A stretch of DNA of 64,000 nt, taken from positions 344,199-408,198 of the forward strand of contig JALHQH010000002.1 in the NCBI GenBank assembly GCA_022842065.1, written 5' to 3'. The translations under genes and the position numbers were made by a program. Positions 8,086-17,400 of the stretch are shown one piece after another. The notes beneath the pieces are model-generated. The model had not been told where the DNA came from. It saw nothing but the letters and a program-made list of their open reading frames with translations, and searched no databases. How positions within the stretch are numbered: position 1 is the stretch's first letter; each line of letters starts with the position of its first letter. Source of the DNA: Caldilineaceae bacterium (GTDB lineage: Bacteria; Chloroflexota; Anaerolineae; Caldilineales; Caldilineaceae).

Positions 8086-10350
8086 TCAGTCGCGCGACTT
8101 CGCCTGTAACTTCGCCGCCTGGGCGGGGTCGCCGATGTGCAGGGTGTCGTAGGCTTGTTGGGAGGAGGTGAACGGGCCGACGCCTTCGTGGCCGTGCCAG
8201 TCCCCTTGCTGGTGCATGGGATTGGGCAGGCCGGTTTCGGATTCGCGCTTGGCGATCCAGGCATTCATGCGGTCGCGTAACATGGCGACGACGCCTGGCT
8301 GCGATTGGGCCAAATTGTTATTTTCCTCGGGATCTTCGACCAGATTGTATAACTCCACCTCAGGCTTGAAGTGAAAATCCGGTTCCAGGGCGATGATCAG
8401 CTTCCACTGCGGGGTGCGCCAGCCATGTTTGCGCATCCATGTACACTCGGTGATATAAAACTCACTCTCATAGGAAGCCACTTCGCCGTACATGAGGGGC
8501 AACAAGGTGCGCCCTTCCATCGACAGATCAGGGCGCGCAATCTCCGCCAGATCAAGAATCGTGGGCACGAGATCTTTGTGCTGGACAAAACCACTCACCC
8601 GTTTGCCCGCCGGCACCTTCTCTGGATAACGGATGATCAGCGGCACATGTAGCACATTGTCATAGATGCCGTGATGATCAAACCAACACTCGTGGTCATA
8701 CAGGGTTTCGCCGTGGTCGCCATTGATGACCACAATCGTCTCATCCAGAATGTCGTGGCTGGCCATGGCGTTGAAGATGCTCTGAATACAGGCATCCATG
8801 TAGGCCACGGCGCCATCATACTGGGCAATGATATAATCTTTGTCGGTGATCCCGGGTGGCATCCAACTGGCAAAAAAGTCGCGGAAGGGTTTGAAGTTCA
8901 TCACCGGTTCCATGGACTTGTTGCGCTTGCTCGTCTCATTGCCGTGATAAAAGGCCCGCTCGTAAGGGGCTGGTGGCAGGTAAGGCGCATGTGGGTCCAT
9001 ATGGCGCAGGAAGAGGAAGAAGGGATCACCTTTCTTGACCAGCCGATCCAATTCAGGCATGGCAACTTCGTTGAGATTCTGCGCTTTGGGGCTGCGCCCT
9101 TCATTCCAACTGCCCCAACCGGGGAAATTCAGATAGTTATCAAAGCCACGCGAGGAGGGATTCCCGCTAAAGCCGATACAGGTGGTGTCATAGCCTTCCT
9201 GGCGCAGAATTTCGGCAAGGGTCGGGACATCTTCGCGCAGGCCACCCTTGTGGCGCAAAGCGACAACCTGCGTGCCAAAACAGTCACGCCCGGTCAGCAT
9301 TGAGGCATAGGCCGGGGTAGTGGGGATGCTGGGGCTAAAATTGCGCTCAAACAGGGTGCCTTCCTGGGCAAAACGATCCATGTGCGGGGTGGTCAGCAGT
9401 TTGTAGCCATAGCTGCTCATATGGTCAGCGCGCAGGGAGTCAATGCCCAGCAGCACAATATTGGGTTTGCGGCCACGGCGGCGGGCGCGTGGACGGGTCG
9501 TTGACGCCATCTTGCGATTTTCTCCTCTGGTGGTAGTCGGTTGGTCGATTGGTCGTTTAGTCGATTGGTCGGTTGGTCGGTCGGCGGTCGTTGTGGCGGC
9601 GGTCGTCCGGTCGTCAGTCGTCGGACTGTCGGGAATCTCGTAGTTATAGGCGCGCATGCCTTCGGCGAGGAAGTCGAAGTAGCTGACGCCATCGGCCGCG
9701 CTGTAACGCCCAACCGTATCGGTTCGCACGGGGATGCGCGCCAGCTTTAGCCCCAAATATTCCTCTAGCCGGGTTAGGGTCTCTTCCTGCTTGAGCACGA
9801 AATCTTCAAAGCGCACGGTGATCCAGTTGGCCGGTTTGGGGGTCGCCTTGATCAGCTCGTATTGGTATTGCCAGGAGATCGCGCGCTGTAGCCGCTCGTC
9901 CGTTGTTTCCGGATAATTGATCCCAAAATCGCGCAGATCATCGGTGAGATGACGAGCGAGAATGTTGTCGCGTGGGTTACGCACCCAGTGGATATATTTG
10001 ATCTCGGGGTGGAGGCGCGCAATCCACGGAAAGACCAGTGTGGTCTCGGGGATCTTCCAGCCTTTGTGCGCGGCGGCGCCATTGCGAACATTAATCAGGT
10101 ACGTTTCAATCAAATCAATAAATTCTTGGGGAATGGCCATGGTGTGCAAAGCACTAAAGTCCCAGCGCAGATCCCCCAGCCACTGGACATAGGGCGCCAG
10201 CACCCGACAGGCATCATACATGGGCTTCGGCGGCAGCAGATCACCGGAGACGTTGAGTGGATGGCCCATATAGACCCCACTCGCTTGCAAGGTGTGTGAG
10301 ATCGCGCGCGTGCCGCCATGCCCGCGCCCGATGATCGTGATGAGCGTCAT
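8086..10350 (-). CDS. Sulfotransferase-sulfatase-fold fusion protein
   Basis: One 754-codon frame holds two enzymes. Residues 1-245 are a sulfotransferase-family domain (5'-phosphosulfate loop GRGHGGTRAISHTL; 3'-phosphate motif WVRNPRDNI). Residues about 246-280 are a Thr/Asp/Pro-rich linker encoded by an 8-bp tandem repeat. Residues 281-754 are an alkaline-phosphatase-superfamily, sulfatase-like domain (NIVLLGIDSLRADH; late metal motif NGDHGETLYDH). At the usual C-x-P-x-R site the sequence is TTPAY, so the formylglycine cysteine is a threonine. An internal ATG at 9510 (MASTTRPR) has AGAGGAG 11 nt before it, so the second enzyme may also be made alone. Substrates are unknown. Confidence 0.75.
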   Translation of the reverse strand: MTLITIIGRGHGGTRAISHTLQASGVYMGHPLNVSGDLLPPKPMYDACRVLAPYVQWLGDLRWDFSALHTMAIPQEFIDLIETYLINVRNGAAAHKGWKIPETTLVFPWIARLHPEIKYIHWVRNPRDNILARHLTDDLRDFGINYPETTDERLQRAISWQYQYELIKATPKPANWITVRFEDFVLKQEETLTRLEEYLGLKLARIPVRTDTVGRYSAADGVSYFDFLAEGMRAYNYEIPDSPTTDDRTTAATTTADRPTDQSTKRPIDQPTTTRGENRKMASTTRPRARRRGRKPNIVLLGIDSLRADHMSSYGYKLLTTPHMDRFAQEGTLFERNFSPSIPTTPAYASMLTGRDCFGTQVVALRHKGGLREDVPTLAEILRQEGYDTTCIGFSGNPSSRGFDNYLNFPGWGSWNEGRSPKAQNLNEVAMPELDRLVKKGDPFFLFLRHMDPHAPYLPPAPYERAFYHGNETSKRNKSMEPVMNFKPFRDFFASWMPPGITDKDYIIAQYDGAVAYMDACIQSIFNAMASHDILDETIVVINGDHGETLYDHECWFDHHGIYDNVLHVPLIIRYPEKVPAGKRVSGFVQHKDLVPTILDLAEIARPDLSMEGRTLLPLMYGEVASYESEFYITECTWMRKHGWRTPQWKLIIALEPDFHFKPEVELYNLVEDPEENNNLAQSQPGVVAMLRDRMNAWIAKRESETGLPNPMHQQGDWHGHEGVGPFTSSQQAYDTLHIGDPAQAAKLQAKSRD
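9537..9584. repeat. 8-bp tandem repeat inside the fusion linker
   Basis: Six imperfect copies of TCGnTTGG (plus-strand sense) lie between the sulfotransferase and sulfatase-fold domains. Because 8 is not a multiple of 3, a change of one or two copies would break the fused frame. Confidence 0.8.
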
Positions 10351-10548
10351 GAAGCGTCACTAATCTTTCGAGACTCACGCACCGCCACATGCTGGAGATT
10401 GGTAGGCAAAAAGCTCCCCCGACAACTCTACATGGCGCTGCATGAGTCGGTTTGGTCAGAGCGGCAGAGAAGCTTGTGGTTCAAGCTTATACTATACCCC
10501 ATCGGGCAAGCAGCCGCAAACAGGGAAATTGAGGAGAAGGGTTTGTGA

Positions 10549-10606
10549 GATGGTTAGGTGGCTAGTCTGTCGGGATGTGCCCCGACAGACTAGCCACCTA
10601 ACCATC
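10549..10606. terminator. Long perfect hairpin after the giant secreted-protein gene
   Basis: Arms 10549-10574 and 10581-10606 are perfect over 26 bp with a 6-nt loop. It lies 10 nt beyond the stop of the minus-strand gene at 10617 and upstream of the fusion gene, so it probably terminates the former. The remaining 10351-10548 spacer shows nothing else convincing. Confidence 0.5.
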
Positions 10607-10616
10607 CAACTCTTCC

Positions 10617-13600
10617 TTATGGCTGGATACAAACGTCCCCATCACACTGCCGCAGAGGGATAGGCTTGATCTGCTTAATGTCTTTGACCTTTAACCCGGT
10701 ACGCGAGATCAAGGGCAGGAAGACGCTTACCTTGCCGGGCTCGACGGCTTCATTAAGCGCGGTTGGCTTACGGTGTAAGCCGATATCCCAGCTTTGGTCG
10801 TTGCTGCCCAGGTAAAGCACAATTGGTGGCGAGCGGCCCGTGGCTTGATCGACGTTGCTGTCGGTGTCGTCACCGGGCGTAAAGCCTTGGGGGCTAAAGA
10901 GATAGCCATCGGGCAGCACAACTTCCAGGGTGTAGCTCCCCGCCGGCAGATCGCCAAAACCATAGAAACCAGCCCCATCACTGACCGTTTCGCGGATCAG
11001 TTCCCCTTGGGCATTGTAGAGGCGCACGGTGACGCCCGCCACCCCCGGCTCATTGGGCGCTTGCCGGCCGTCCAGATTAGCATCGAGCCAGAGATAGTTA
11101 CCCAGCAGGGCCGGGGCTGTGCTGTGCACGCCATAGTCCCACGAGCTTTGATTCTCGCCAGGGGCCAGGGTCAGCAGCGGCGTCCGTCCAGTCAGCCCAT
11201 CGTCGCCGGTAATCACATCGCTGTCATGTGTGTCATCACCCCCCTGATCGTTGAGGGTGCCGGTAAAGCCTGGCGGTGGCGTGAAGAGTAGATAGTACTC
11301 CCCCGGTGGCAGATTGGCGAAGCTATAGAAGCCGTTCGCGTCTGTCACGGTTGTGCCAATCAGCGTGCCATCGCTGGCATAGAGCATCACCGTCACCGCA
11401 GGGACCGGGGCCTCGGTCGCCCCTTGCAGTCCATCCATATCGGCGTCGAGCCAGACCAAGCCGGTCAGCGCCGCCGTGGCCGGTGCGATCAAACCAACAT
11501 CCCAGCGATCATCATACTGACCGCTCAGGAGCCCAATGAGCGCGCTGCGGCCAGTGGTTGGATCAATATCGCTGTCCAGTCCCTCAGTTGCCGCAGGATC
11601 ACCCTGGTTGGGTGGCGCCAGGCTGTACCCAGCGGGCGGCGTGACGGTGAGATAGTAGTTGCCTGGTGCCAGGTTGGCAAAGAGATAGGTACCATCGCGC
11701 CCAGTCACCGTCGTGGCCGCCAGCATACCATCGGCATGATAGAGCGTGAGGGTAACGCCGGCAATGCCCCCTTCGCCCTGATCTTGCAACCCATTACCAT
11801 TACGATCAAACCAGAGCAGATCACCCAGGGCCGCCGATTGCCGGTCATCCGCAAAACGTACCCCCAGATCAACGGTGCTGTTGTTGTCGCCAGAGGCGAG
11901 GGTGAATGGCAGCGTGTTGCCGGTGGTTGGGTCTGCATCACTGTCCAGTGCATCATCGACCATTGGCTCATTCGCCAGCGTCGTTTGATAGTCCGGTGGC
12001 AGGTCAAAGTGCAAGTAATAGCTGCCGGGCAAGAGATCGGCGAATTGGTAGTAGCCGTTAGCATCCGACAGCGTGACGGCCACGACCTCATTAGTAGCCG
12101 CCGCATAGAGGGTCACCTCGACTTCGGCAATCCCGATGGGCGCGCCACTCACCCCATCAACCAGTTCGCTGGCGTCTTGGCTGCCGTTGCGATTCTGATC
12201 ATACCAGACGCGATCACCCACCGTGGCATAGGCGAAGAAGCCAAAGTCCACACTCTGGTCACTATTGGCATCATCGCCATCAGCGCTACTTTCGCTGTAC
12301 AAGCTCAGCGTAATGATTGGGCTACGCGCTGGGCCGCCAGCCAGATCCTGAAGCCCATTGTCGTCATTATCTTCGCCATTATCCGCGCTATCAGTCGGTG
12401 TACTGCTCAACGGGTAGGCCGTGGGCGGCGCAGGCAGATAGATCAGATATTGGCCCGGTGGCAGATCGGTAAAACGATAGCCCCCGGCACTGTCAGTCAC
12501 CGTTGTTGCCAGCGGCGCGGCCACAGCCGGATCGTCGCCCGCCCGGAAGAGCTGGACGGTGATACCGGGCACGCCAGGCTCGTCGCTATCGACCACGCCA
12601 TTGTTGTTACGGTCATGCCAGACGAGATTGCCCAGTTGCAGCGCGCCATAGAAGCCCACATCCCAACCCAGATCGCTTTGGCTGTCCGCCAGGCGGAAGA
12701 TCGCACTCTGGCCGGTTAGCGGCGCGATGTCACTGTCCAGTGCGCCGCCACCACTCTGATCGCCTTGGTCCGGCGGGCTGAAGCGTAGGGTGACCCCAGG
12801 TTGCTGTGGTGCCACGACCTGTAGATAGTAGTCACCCGCCAGCACGCCAACAAAACGATAGAAGCCATTGACATCCGTCGTGGTCTCACCGACCAGTTGC
12901 CCATCTGCCCGATAGAGGGCCACCCGCACATTGGCGAGGCCACTCTCGCCCTCATCCTGCAACCCATTGCCGTTGAGATCGAACCAGACAAAGTCACCGA
13001 GCAGACCGGCTGGCGTACTCGTTGCCGAAGGCGTTAGCGTTGGCAACGGCGTGACCGTCGCAGTCAGCGTTGGCGTATTGCTTGACGTTGCTGTTGGCGT
13101 TGCAGTCGGGACCGGCGTCGCTGTGGCCGTTGGCGTTGGCGTCGGGACTGCCGTGGCCGTGACTGTTGCAGTTGGCGATGGTGTCAGCGTTGGCGTGGCG
13201 GTGGCCGAGGCCGTTGGCGACATTGTCACCGATGGGGTGGCAGTTACGGTTGCCGGCGGTGTCGAGCTCGCTGTTGCCGTTGGCATTGCGGTTGGCGTTG
13301 GCGTCAAGATTGGTGTAGCACTTGGCGTGACGGTGGCCGGCACCGTCGGCGTCGGCAACGTGGTGGCCGTCACCGTTGCGGGAGGCGCCACGGTCAGCGA
13401 CGGTGTCAAAGTCGCAGACGCGGTTGGCAGCAGGGTAAACGATGGCGTCACCGTTGCCGGCACAGTTGAAGGCGGTGTCAAGCTCGGCGTCACCGTTGCG
13501 GACGCCGTTGGCGTTGACGCCACCGTTGGCGAATCAGTGATGGTTGGTGTTGCCAACGCAGTTACCGTTAGCGTTGCGGTTGCCGGCGGTAAGGCAGTCG

Positions 13601-14249
13601 CCGTTACCGTACTGGTCAACGCCGGCGTGGCAGTAGCCATTGCCGTGGCGGTCATCACCGCCGTTGGGGTCAGACTACTGGTAGCAGTCGCGGTCGCCGC
13701 CATTGTGGCCGTTGCGGTCAGAGTCGCCGACGGCAACGGTGTAGGGGTCACGGTTGGGCTAGCGGTTGCGGTTGGGGTACGGCTTGGCATTGCCGATGGC
13801 GTTGCCGTCGGTGTGACCGTCGCGGTTGGGCTATCGGTTGCAGTTGCCGTAGGACTTGGCGTTGCCGATGGCGTCGCGGTCGGTGTGCTAGTTGCGGTTG
13901 GGATACTTGTAACGGTACCGGTCGCAGTCGGTGTCACTGTCGGCGTCGCGGTTGGGACCAGGGTCACGGTCGGGGTTGCCGTTGGTGTGACTGTTGGTGT
14001 CGGCAAGTCGGCACCATGCACCGTGGTGACCTGTTGCGCTGTGTTGTTAGCCAGGTTCGGATCGAAGGTTGTGCTACCGACGCGCACCGTGTTGGTGATG
14101 GTGCCGGTGACGGTTTGCGCCACGGGGGCAGCCAGCGCGCGATCAACAAACCCGGCCCAGATGCAGAGTGCCAGCAGTAGCGCAATCAACACCTGTGCGG
14201 TGCGATTGCCTCCTCTATTCAGTTCTGGCACTGTGTATGGCCGCTTCAC
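10617..14249 (-). CDS. Giant secreted SdrD-like B-repeat protein with Pro-Thr stalk
   Basis: 1210 residues. A signal peptide (about 1-41, RTAQVLIALLLALCIWAGF then ALAAP) is followed by a short DUF11-like piece, then a stalk of roughly 300 residues made of alternating TPTATPT and SPTVT motifs, then six SdrD_B/Cna_B-type domains, each opening like LGDFVWFDLNGNGLQDEGE with calcium-type Asp/Asn loops. Near the C-terminus is VSVFLPLIS, a motif also seen in other secreted proteins here. No LPXTG or membrane anchor is visible. It should be an extracellular adhesin or scaffold. Neighbouring genes at 14414 and 18475 are related. The stalk gives long antisense open frames that are not genes. Confidence 0.85.
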   Translation of the reverse strand: MKRPYTVPELNRGGNRTAQVLIALLLALCIWAGFVDRALAAPVAQTVTGTITNTVRVGSTTFDPNLANNTAQQVTTVHGADLPTPTVTPTATPTVTLVPTATPTVTPTATGTVTSIPTATSTPTATPSATPSPTATATDSPTATVTPTATPSAMPSRTPTATASPTVTPTPLPSATLTATATMAATATATSSLTPTAVMTATAMATATPALTSTVTATALPPATATLTVTALATPTITDSPTVASTPTASATVTPSLTPPSTVPATVTPSFTLLPTASATLTPSLTVAPPATVTATTLPTPTVPATVTPSATPILTPTPTAMPTATASSTPPATVTATPSVTMSPTASATATPTLTPSPTATVTATAVPTPTPTATATPVPTATPTATSSNTPTLTATVTPLPTLTPSATSTPAGLLGDFVWFDLNGNGLQDEGESGLANVRVALYRADGQLVGETTTDVNGFYRFVGVLAGDYYLQVVAPQQPGVTLRFSPPDQGDQSGGGALDSDIAPLTGQSAIFRLADSQSDLGWDVGFYGALQLGNLVWHDRNNNGVVDSDEPGVPGITVQLFRAGDDPAVAAPLATTVTDSAGGYRFTDLPPGQYLIYLPAPPTAYPLSSTPTDSADNGEDNDDNGLQDLAGGPARSPIITLSLYSESSADGDDANSDQSVDFGFFAYATVGDRVWYDQNRNGSQDASELVDGVSGAPIGIAEVEVTLYAAATNEVVAVTLSDANGYYQFADLLPGSYYLHFDLPPDYQTTLANEPMVDDALDSDADPTTGNTLPFTLASGDNNSTVDLGVRFADDRQSAALGDLLWFDRNGNGLQDQGEGGIAGVTLTLYHADGMLAATTVTGRDGTYLFANLAPGNYYLTVTPPAGYSLAPPNQGDPAATEGLDSDIDPTTGRSALIGLLSGQYDDRWDVGLIAPATAALTGLVWLDADMDGLQGATEAPVPAVTVMLYASDGTLIGTTVTDANGFYSFANLPPGEYYLLFTPPPGFTGTLNDQGGDDTHDSDVITGDDGLTGRTPLLTLAPGENQSSWDYGVHSTAPALLGNYLWLDANLDGRQAPNEPGVAGVTVRLYNAQGELIRETVSDGAGFYGFGDLPAGSYTLEVVLPDGYLFSPQGFTPGDDTDSNVDQATGRSPPIVLYLGSNDQSWDIGLHRKPTALNEAVEPGKVSVFLPLISRTGLKVKDIKQIKPIPLRQCDGDVCIQP

Positions 14250-14343
14250 GATCCGAACCTGTTACCCTTGTCAAACGATTATCGATTGTGTTGAATGAAT
14301 TCAACCCCTGCGCTACCAGATGCCGCCCGGCGATGAATCGCCG

Positions 14344-14437
14344 GGCTAGTGAACGACGCCTGCTGAAGCAGGCTTTTGCCGCTTCGTCAGCCCGCTTCAG
14401 CGGGCGTCGTTCACTAGCCTTGGGCTTCAGCCCAAGG
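14344..14437. repeat. Compound palindromic repeat between two secreted-protein genes
   Basis: Outer arms 14344-14358 and 14405-14419 are complementary over 15 bp and enclose smaller hairpins (14359-14372, 14390-14405); another palindrome, CCTTGGGCTTCAGCCCAAGG, spans 14418-14437. The stop codon of the 14414 gene lies inside the right arm, so the element overwrites that gene's 3' end. Confidence 0.7.
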
Positions 14438-17400
14438 TGGGCTTGCCCGTCCCAACTGACTGTTGCTGACCGTGTCAAGCGGGACTACACTGGCCGTTTG
14501 GGCGTGGCCAATAAAGGCCAACGCCACACTCTCCAAGCCAAGGCTTTCACCCACATCAAGTGCAATGGGTGGTGAGCCGGTTACGGTTACGGCACTGGTG
14601 CCATTCAGCCACTGCCCGGCAACCTGCCCCGGTGTAGCCGGAGCCGCAGCCAGCGCTTCGACCGCGCCGGCCTGGCTCACCTCCTTTGTCAAGGCGACTG
14701 GTTCAGCCGCCAGGTTAGTTTCAGCAGGAACGGCCAGGGCATAGACCGGACTGTTGCCCCCAAAGGCCAGCAGGTCATCGGCCACGGTGGTCACCACAGT
14801 AATCGTGGCGGTCGCACCAACGGCGAGGGTCCCCAGGTTACAGACAATGTCACTACCAACCGGGGCACAACCAGCGGAAGCGCTCACAAAGAGCAAGTCA
14901 GCCGGCAGGGCATCGGTGACGATGACATCTTGGGCATCGCTCGGGCCATAGTTAACGACTTCAATCGTGTAGGTCAGCGTTGTGCCGGCCACCACGGGGT
15001 CGGGGTCGTCAATTTTTGTGATCGCCAGGTCGGCAGCGGTGGTGATGGTCACATCTTCATCACTTTCCGGATCGCCACCAAGCGGGGTGTTGTCATCCTG
15101 CGCCGAAGTACCCGTGTCGTTGACCAGGCTCGTCTGATCGCTGTTGGCACTGGCCGTATTGTCATAGCTACCGGCGCTGACCGAACTGGCCACATTGGCC
15201 ACAAAGGTAATCGTCAGCGAACCACCAGGATTAATTGTCCAGCCGCCCCAAGTTGGGGTGCTGTCGCCCAGGGTCGGGTCAACTGTGGCGGTGCGGATCG
15301 CCCCCACCGCGTTCACCGTGTAGGTGGCGTAGGTGAAGCTGACCGGCAACGTGTCGGAGACCGTCACATTGGTCAAGGGATTGCCACCGATGTTACGCAG
15401 CACGATAGTGTAGGTCACCTGCGTGCCGGCGACAACCGTTGCGGTGACGACATCCTTGTCTATCGACAGCGGCTCGACATAGGGGAAGTTCGTGCTCCCC
15501 ACGCCACCACCCGGCACAACCACACTGTCGGGGTCGGTAAAGCCTTGTTCGATCATCAGGTCGGCATTGAGGCCAGCGACATCGCCATCAACCACGTTGA
15601 CGCCCGTATTACCAGCGGGCACCGTTTGGCTGAAGTAGCCGTTGCTATCGGTGTCGATGGTATAGAGCACGCCATTGCTGTCGGTGATGAGCACGCTGAC
15701 ATTGACCAACGGCAAGTCGGTGCCGCTGTCGTAGGTGCCATTCTGATTGACATCGGTGTAGACCACACCTTCCACCACGCCCTGGATCTGATAGCCATCA
15801 TCGCCGGCGTCGGTTGTCGTCGCCGCGGTAACTTCTACGCTATCCGGGTCAGTGCCGGCGGTCTGGACGGCACCAGCGGGCAAGGTCGTTTCATCCACAT
15901 CCACCGTGATGGTATCGGTGGGTGATGTGGTGCTGTCAACCGGGACGGTGGCGGTGTAGTTGCCATTGGCGTCAGTGGTCAACGTTTGGGTCAGGCCCAG
16001 GCTGTCGGTGATGATCACGGTAATGTTGGGCAGATTTGGCTCAGCACCATTCTGCACGCCATTACCATCCGTATCTTCGAAGAGATGGCCGATGACCTGC
16101 GCCTGACGTTGGTAGCCAAAGTCAGCGAGGTTGTAATCCTGGCCGGTGCTCAGGTTGACATTTAACCCTTGGTTGGCCGTGGTCAAGACCGCGCCAGAGG
16201 GCAGGGTATTGACATCGACCGTCACCGTATAGGTGCCGGCAATCAGGCCACCAAAGTCGTAAGCGCCCGTGCCATTGGTTGTCGCGGTAATCTCCCAGCC
16301 GCTGGCCATCGTCAAGGTGACGACGACGCCGGAGATGCCGACTTCGCCCAGGTCACGGTTGCCGTCGCCGTCACTGTCGAGCCAGACCAGGTCACCAATC
16401 GAGCTGTCACCCTGGTAACCAAAGTCACCGTCTTGGTAAAGCCCATTCGAGAGCAGCGTCACCGTATCCTGGTGATCCATGGTGCTGTCGGGATCGTAGG
16501 TTTGGGTGACACCGGCGGGCAGGGTCGCCACCATTACGGTGATGGTATAGACACCAGGGCGTAAATCGCTAAAGGTGTAGTAACCATCGGGGCCGGTGGT
16601 GGCCATCTCGGTCGCACCGCCAGGCAGGGTTAGTTCAACTTCGATGCCGGCCAAGCCAGGTTCGTTCGCATCCTGGTTGCCGTCGCCATCCAGGTCGAGC
16701 CAGACGCGGTCACCGATGCTGGCGAGTAGGACGTAACCGGTGTTATCGGTTGCAGAACCACCACCAGGCACATTGACCGTGGTCGGGTCGCTGCTGCCAC
16801 CGGTGAGGACGAGATTCGCAGGCAGATCGCTGTCGCTGTTATCAATGTCAACGCTGGTGTTGCCGGCCGGCACGACTTGGCTGAAGTAGCCGTCGCTGTC
16901 GGTGACTAAGGTGTAGGTTACCCCGTTGCTGTCGGTGATCATAACCGTGATGTCAGGCAGCGGTGTATCCGTGCCGACGGTATAGGCACCGTCGCCATTC
17001 TCATCCATGTAGACCGTACCATCGACCAGGCCCTGGCGTTGGTAGCCGTCGTTGCCGGCGTTGACAATATTTGCAGGCGTGACCGTGACCGTCGTCGGGT
17101 CAACCCCGGCGGTCTGGACGGAACCAGCGGGCAAGGTCGCTTCCACCACATTGGTGGTCGTGCTGCCAATTGGGACAGTGGCGGTGTAGTTGCCGTTAGC
17201 ATCCGTTGTCACCGTTTGCGTGACACCAAAGCCATCGGTGATCACGACCGCAACATTGGCGAGATCGGCTTCGCCGCTATCTTGGTTACCATCGCCGTTG
17301 ACATCTTCGAAGATGTGGCCGATGACCTGGCCCTGCTGCTCGTAGCCGTCGATATCACTGGCTGAGCCGCCGGCAGGAACGGTAACCGTGGTCGGGTCGG

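Noticed and set aside
12931..14298. 455-codon plus-strand open frame of Gly-Val-Ala repeats, and similar long antisense frames at 11424-12719 and 17411-18382
   Set aside because: They are antisense shadows of the Pro-Thr stalk and SdrD repeats, with no ribosome binding site and extreme composition.
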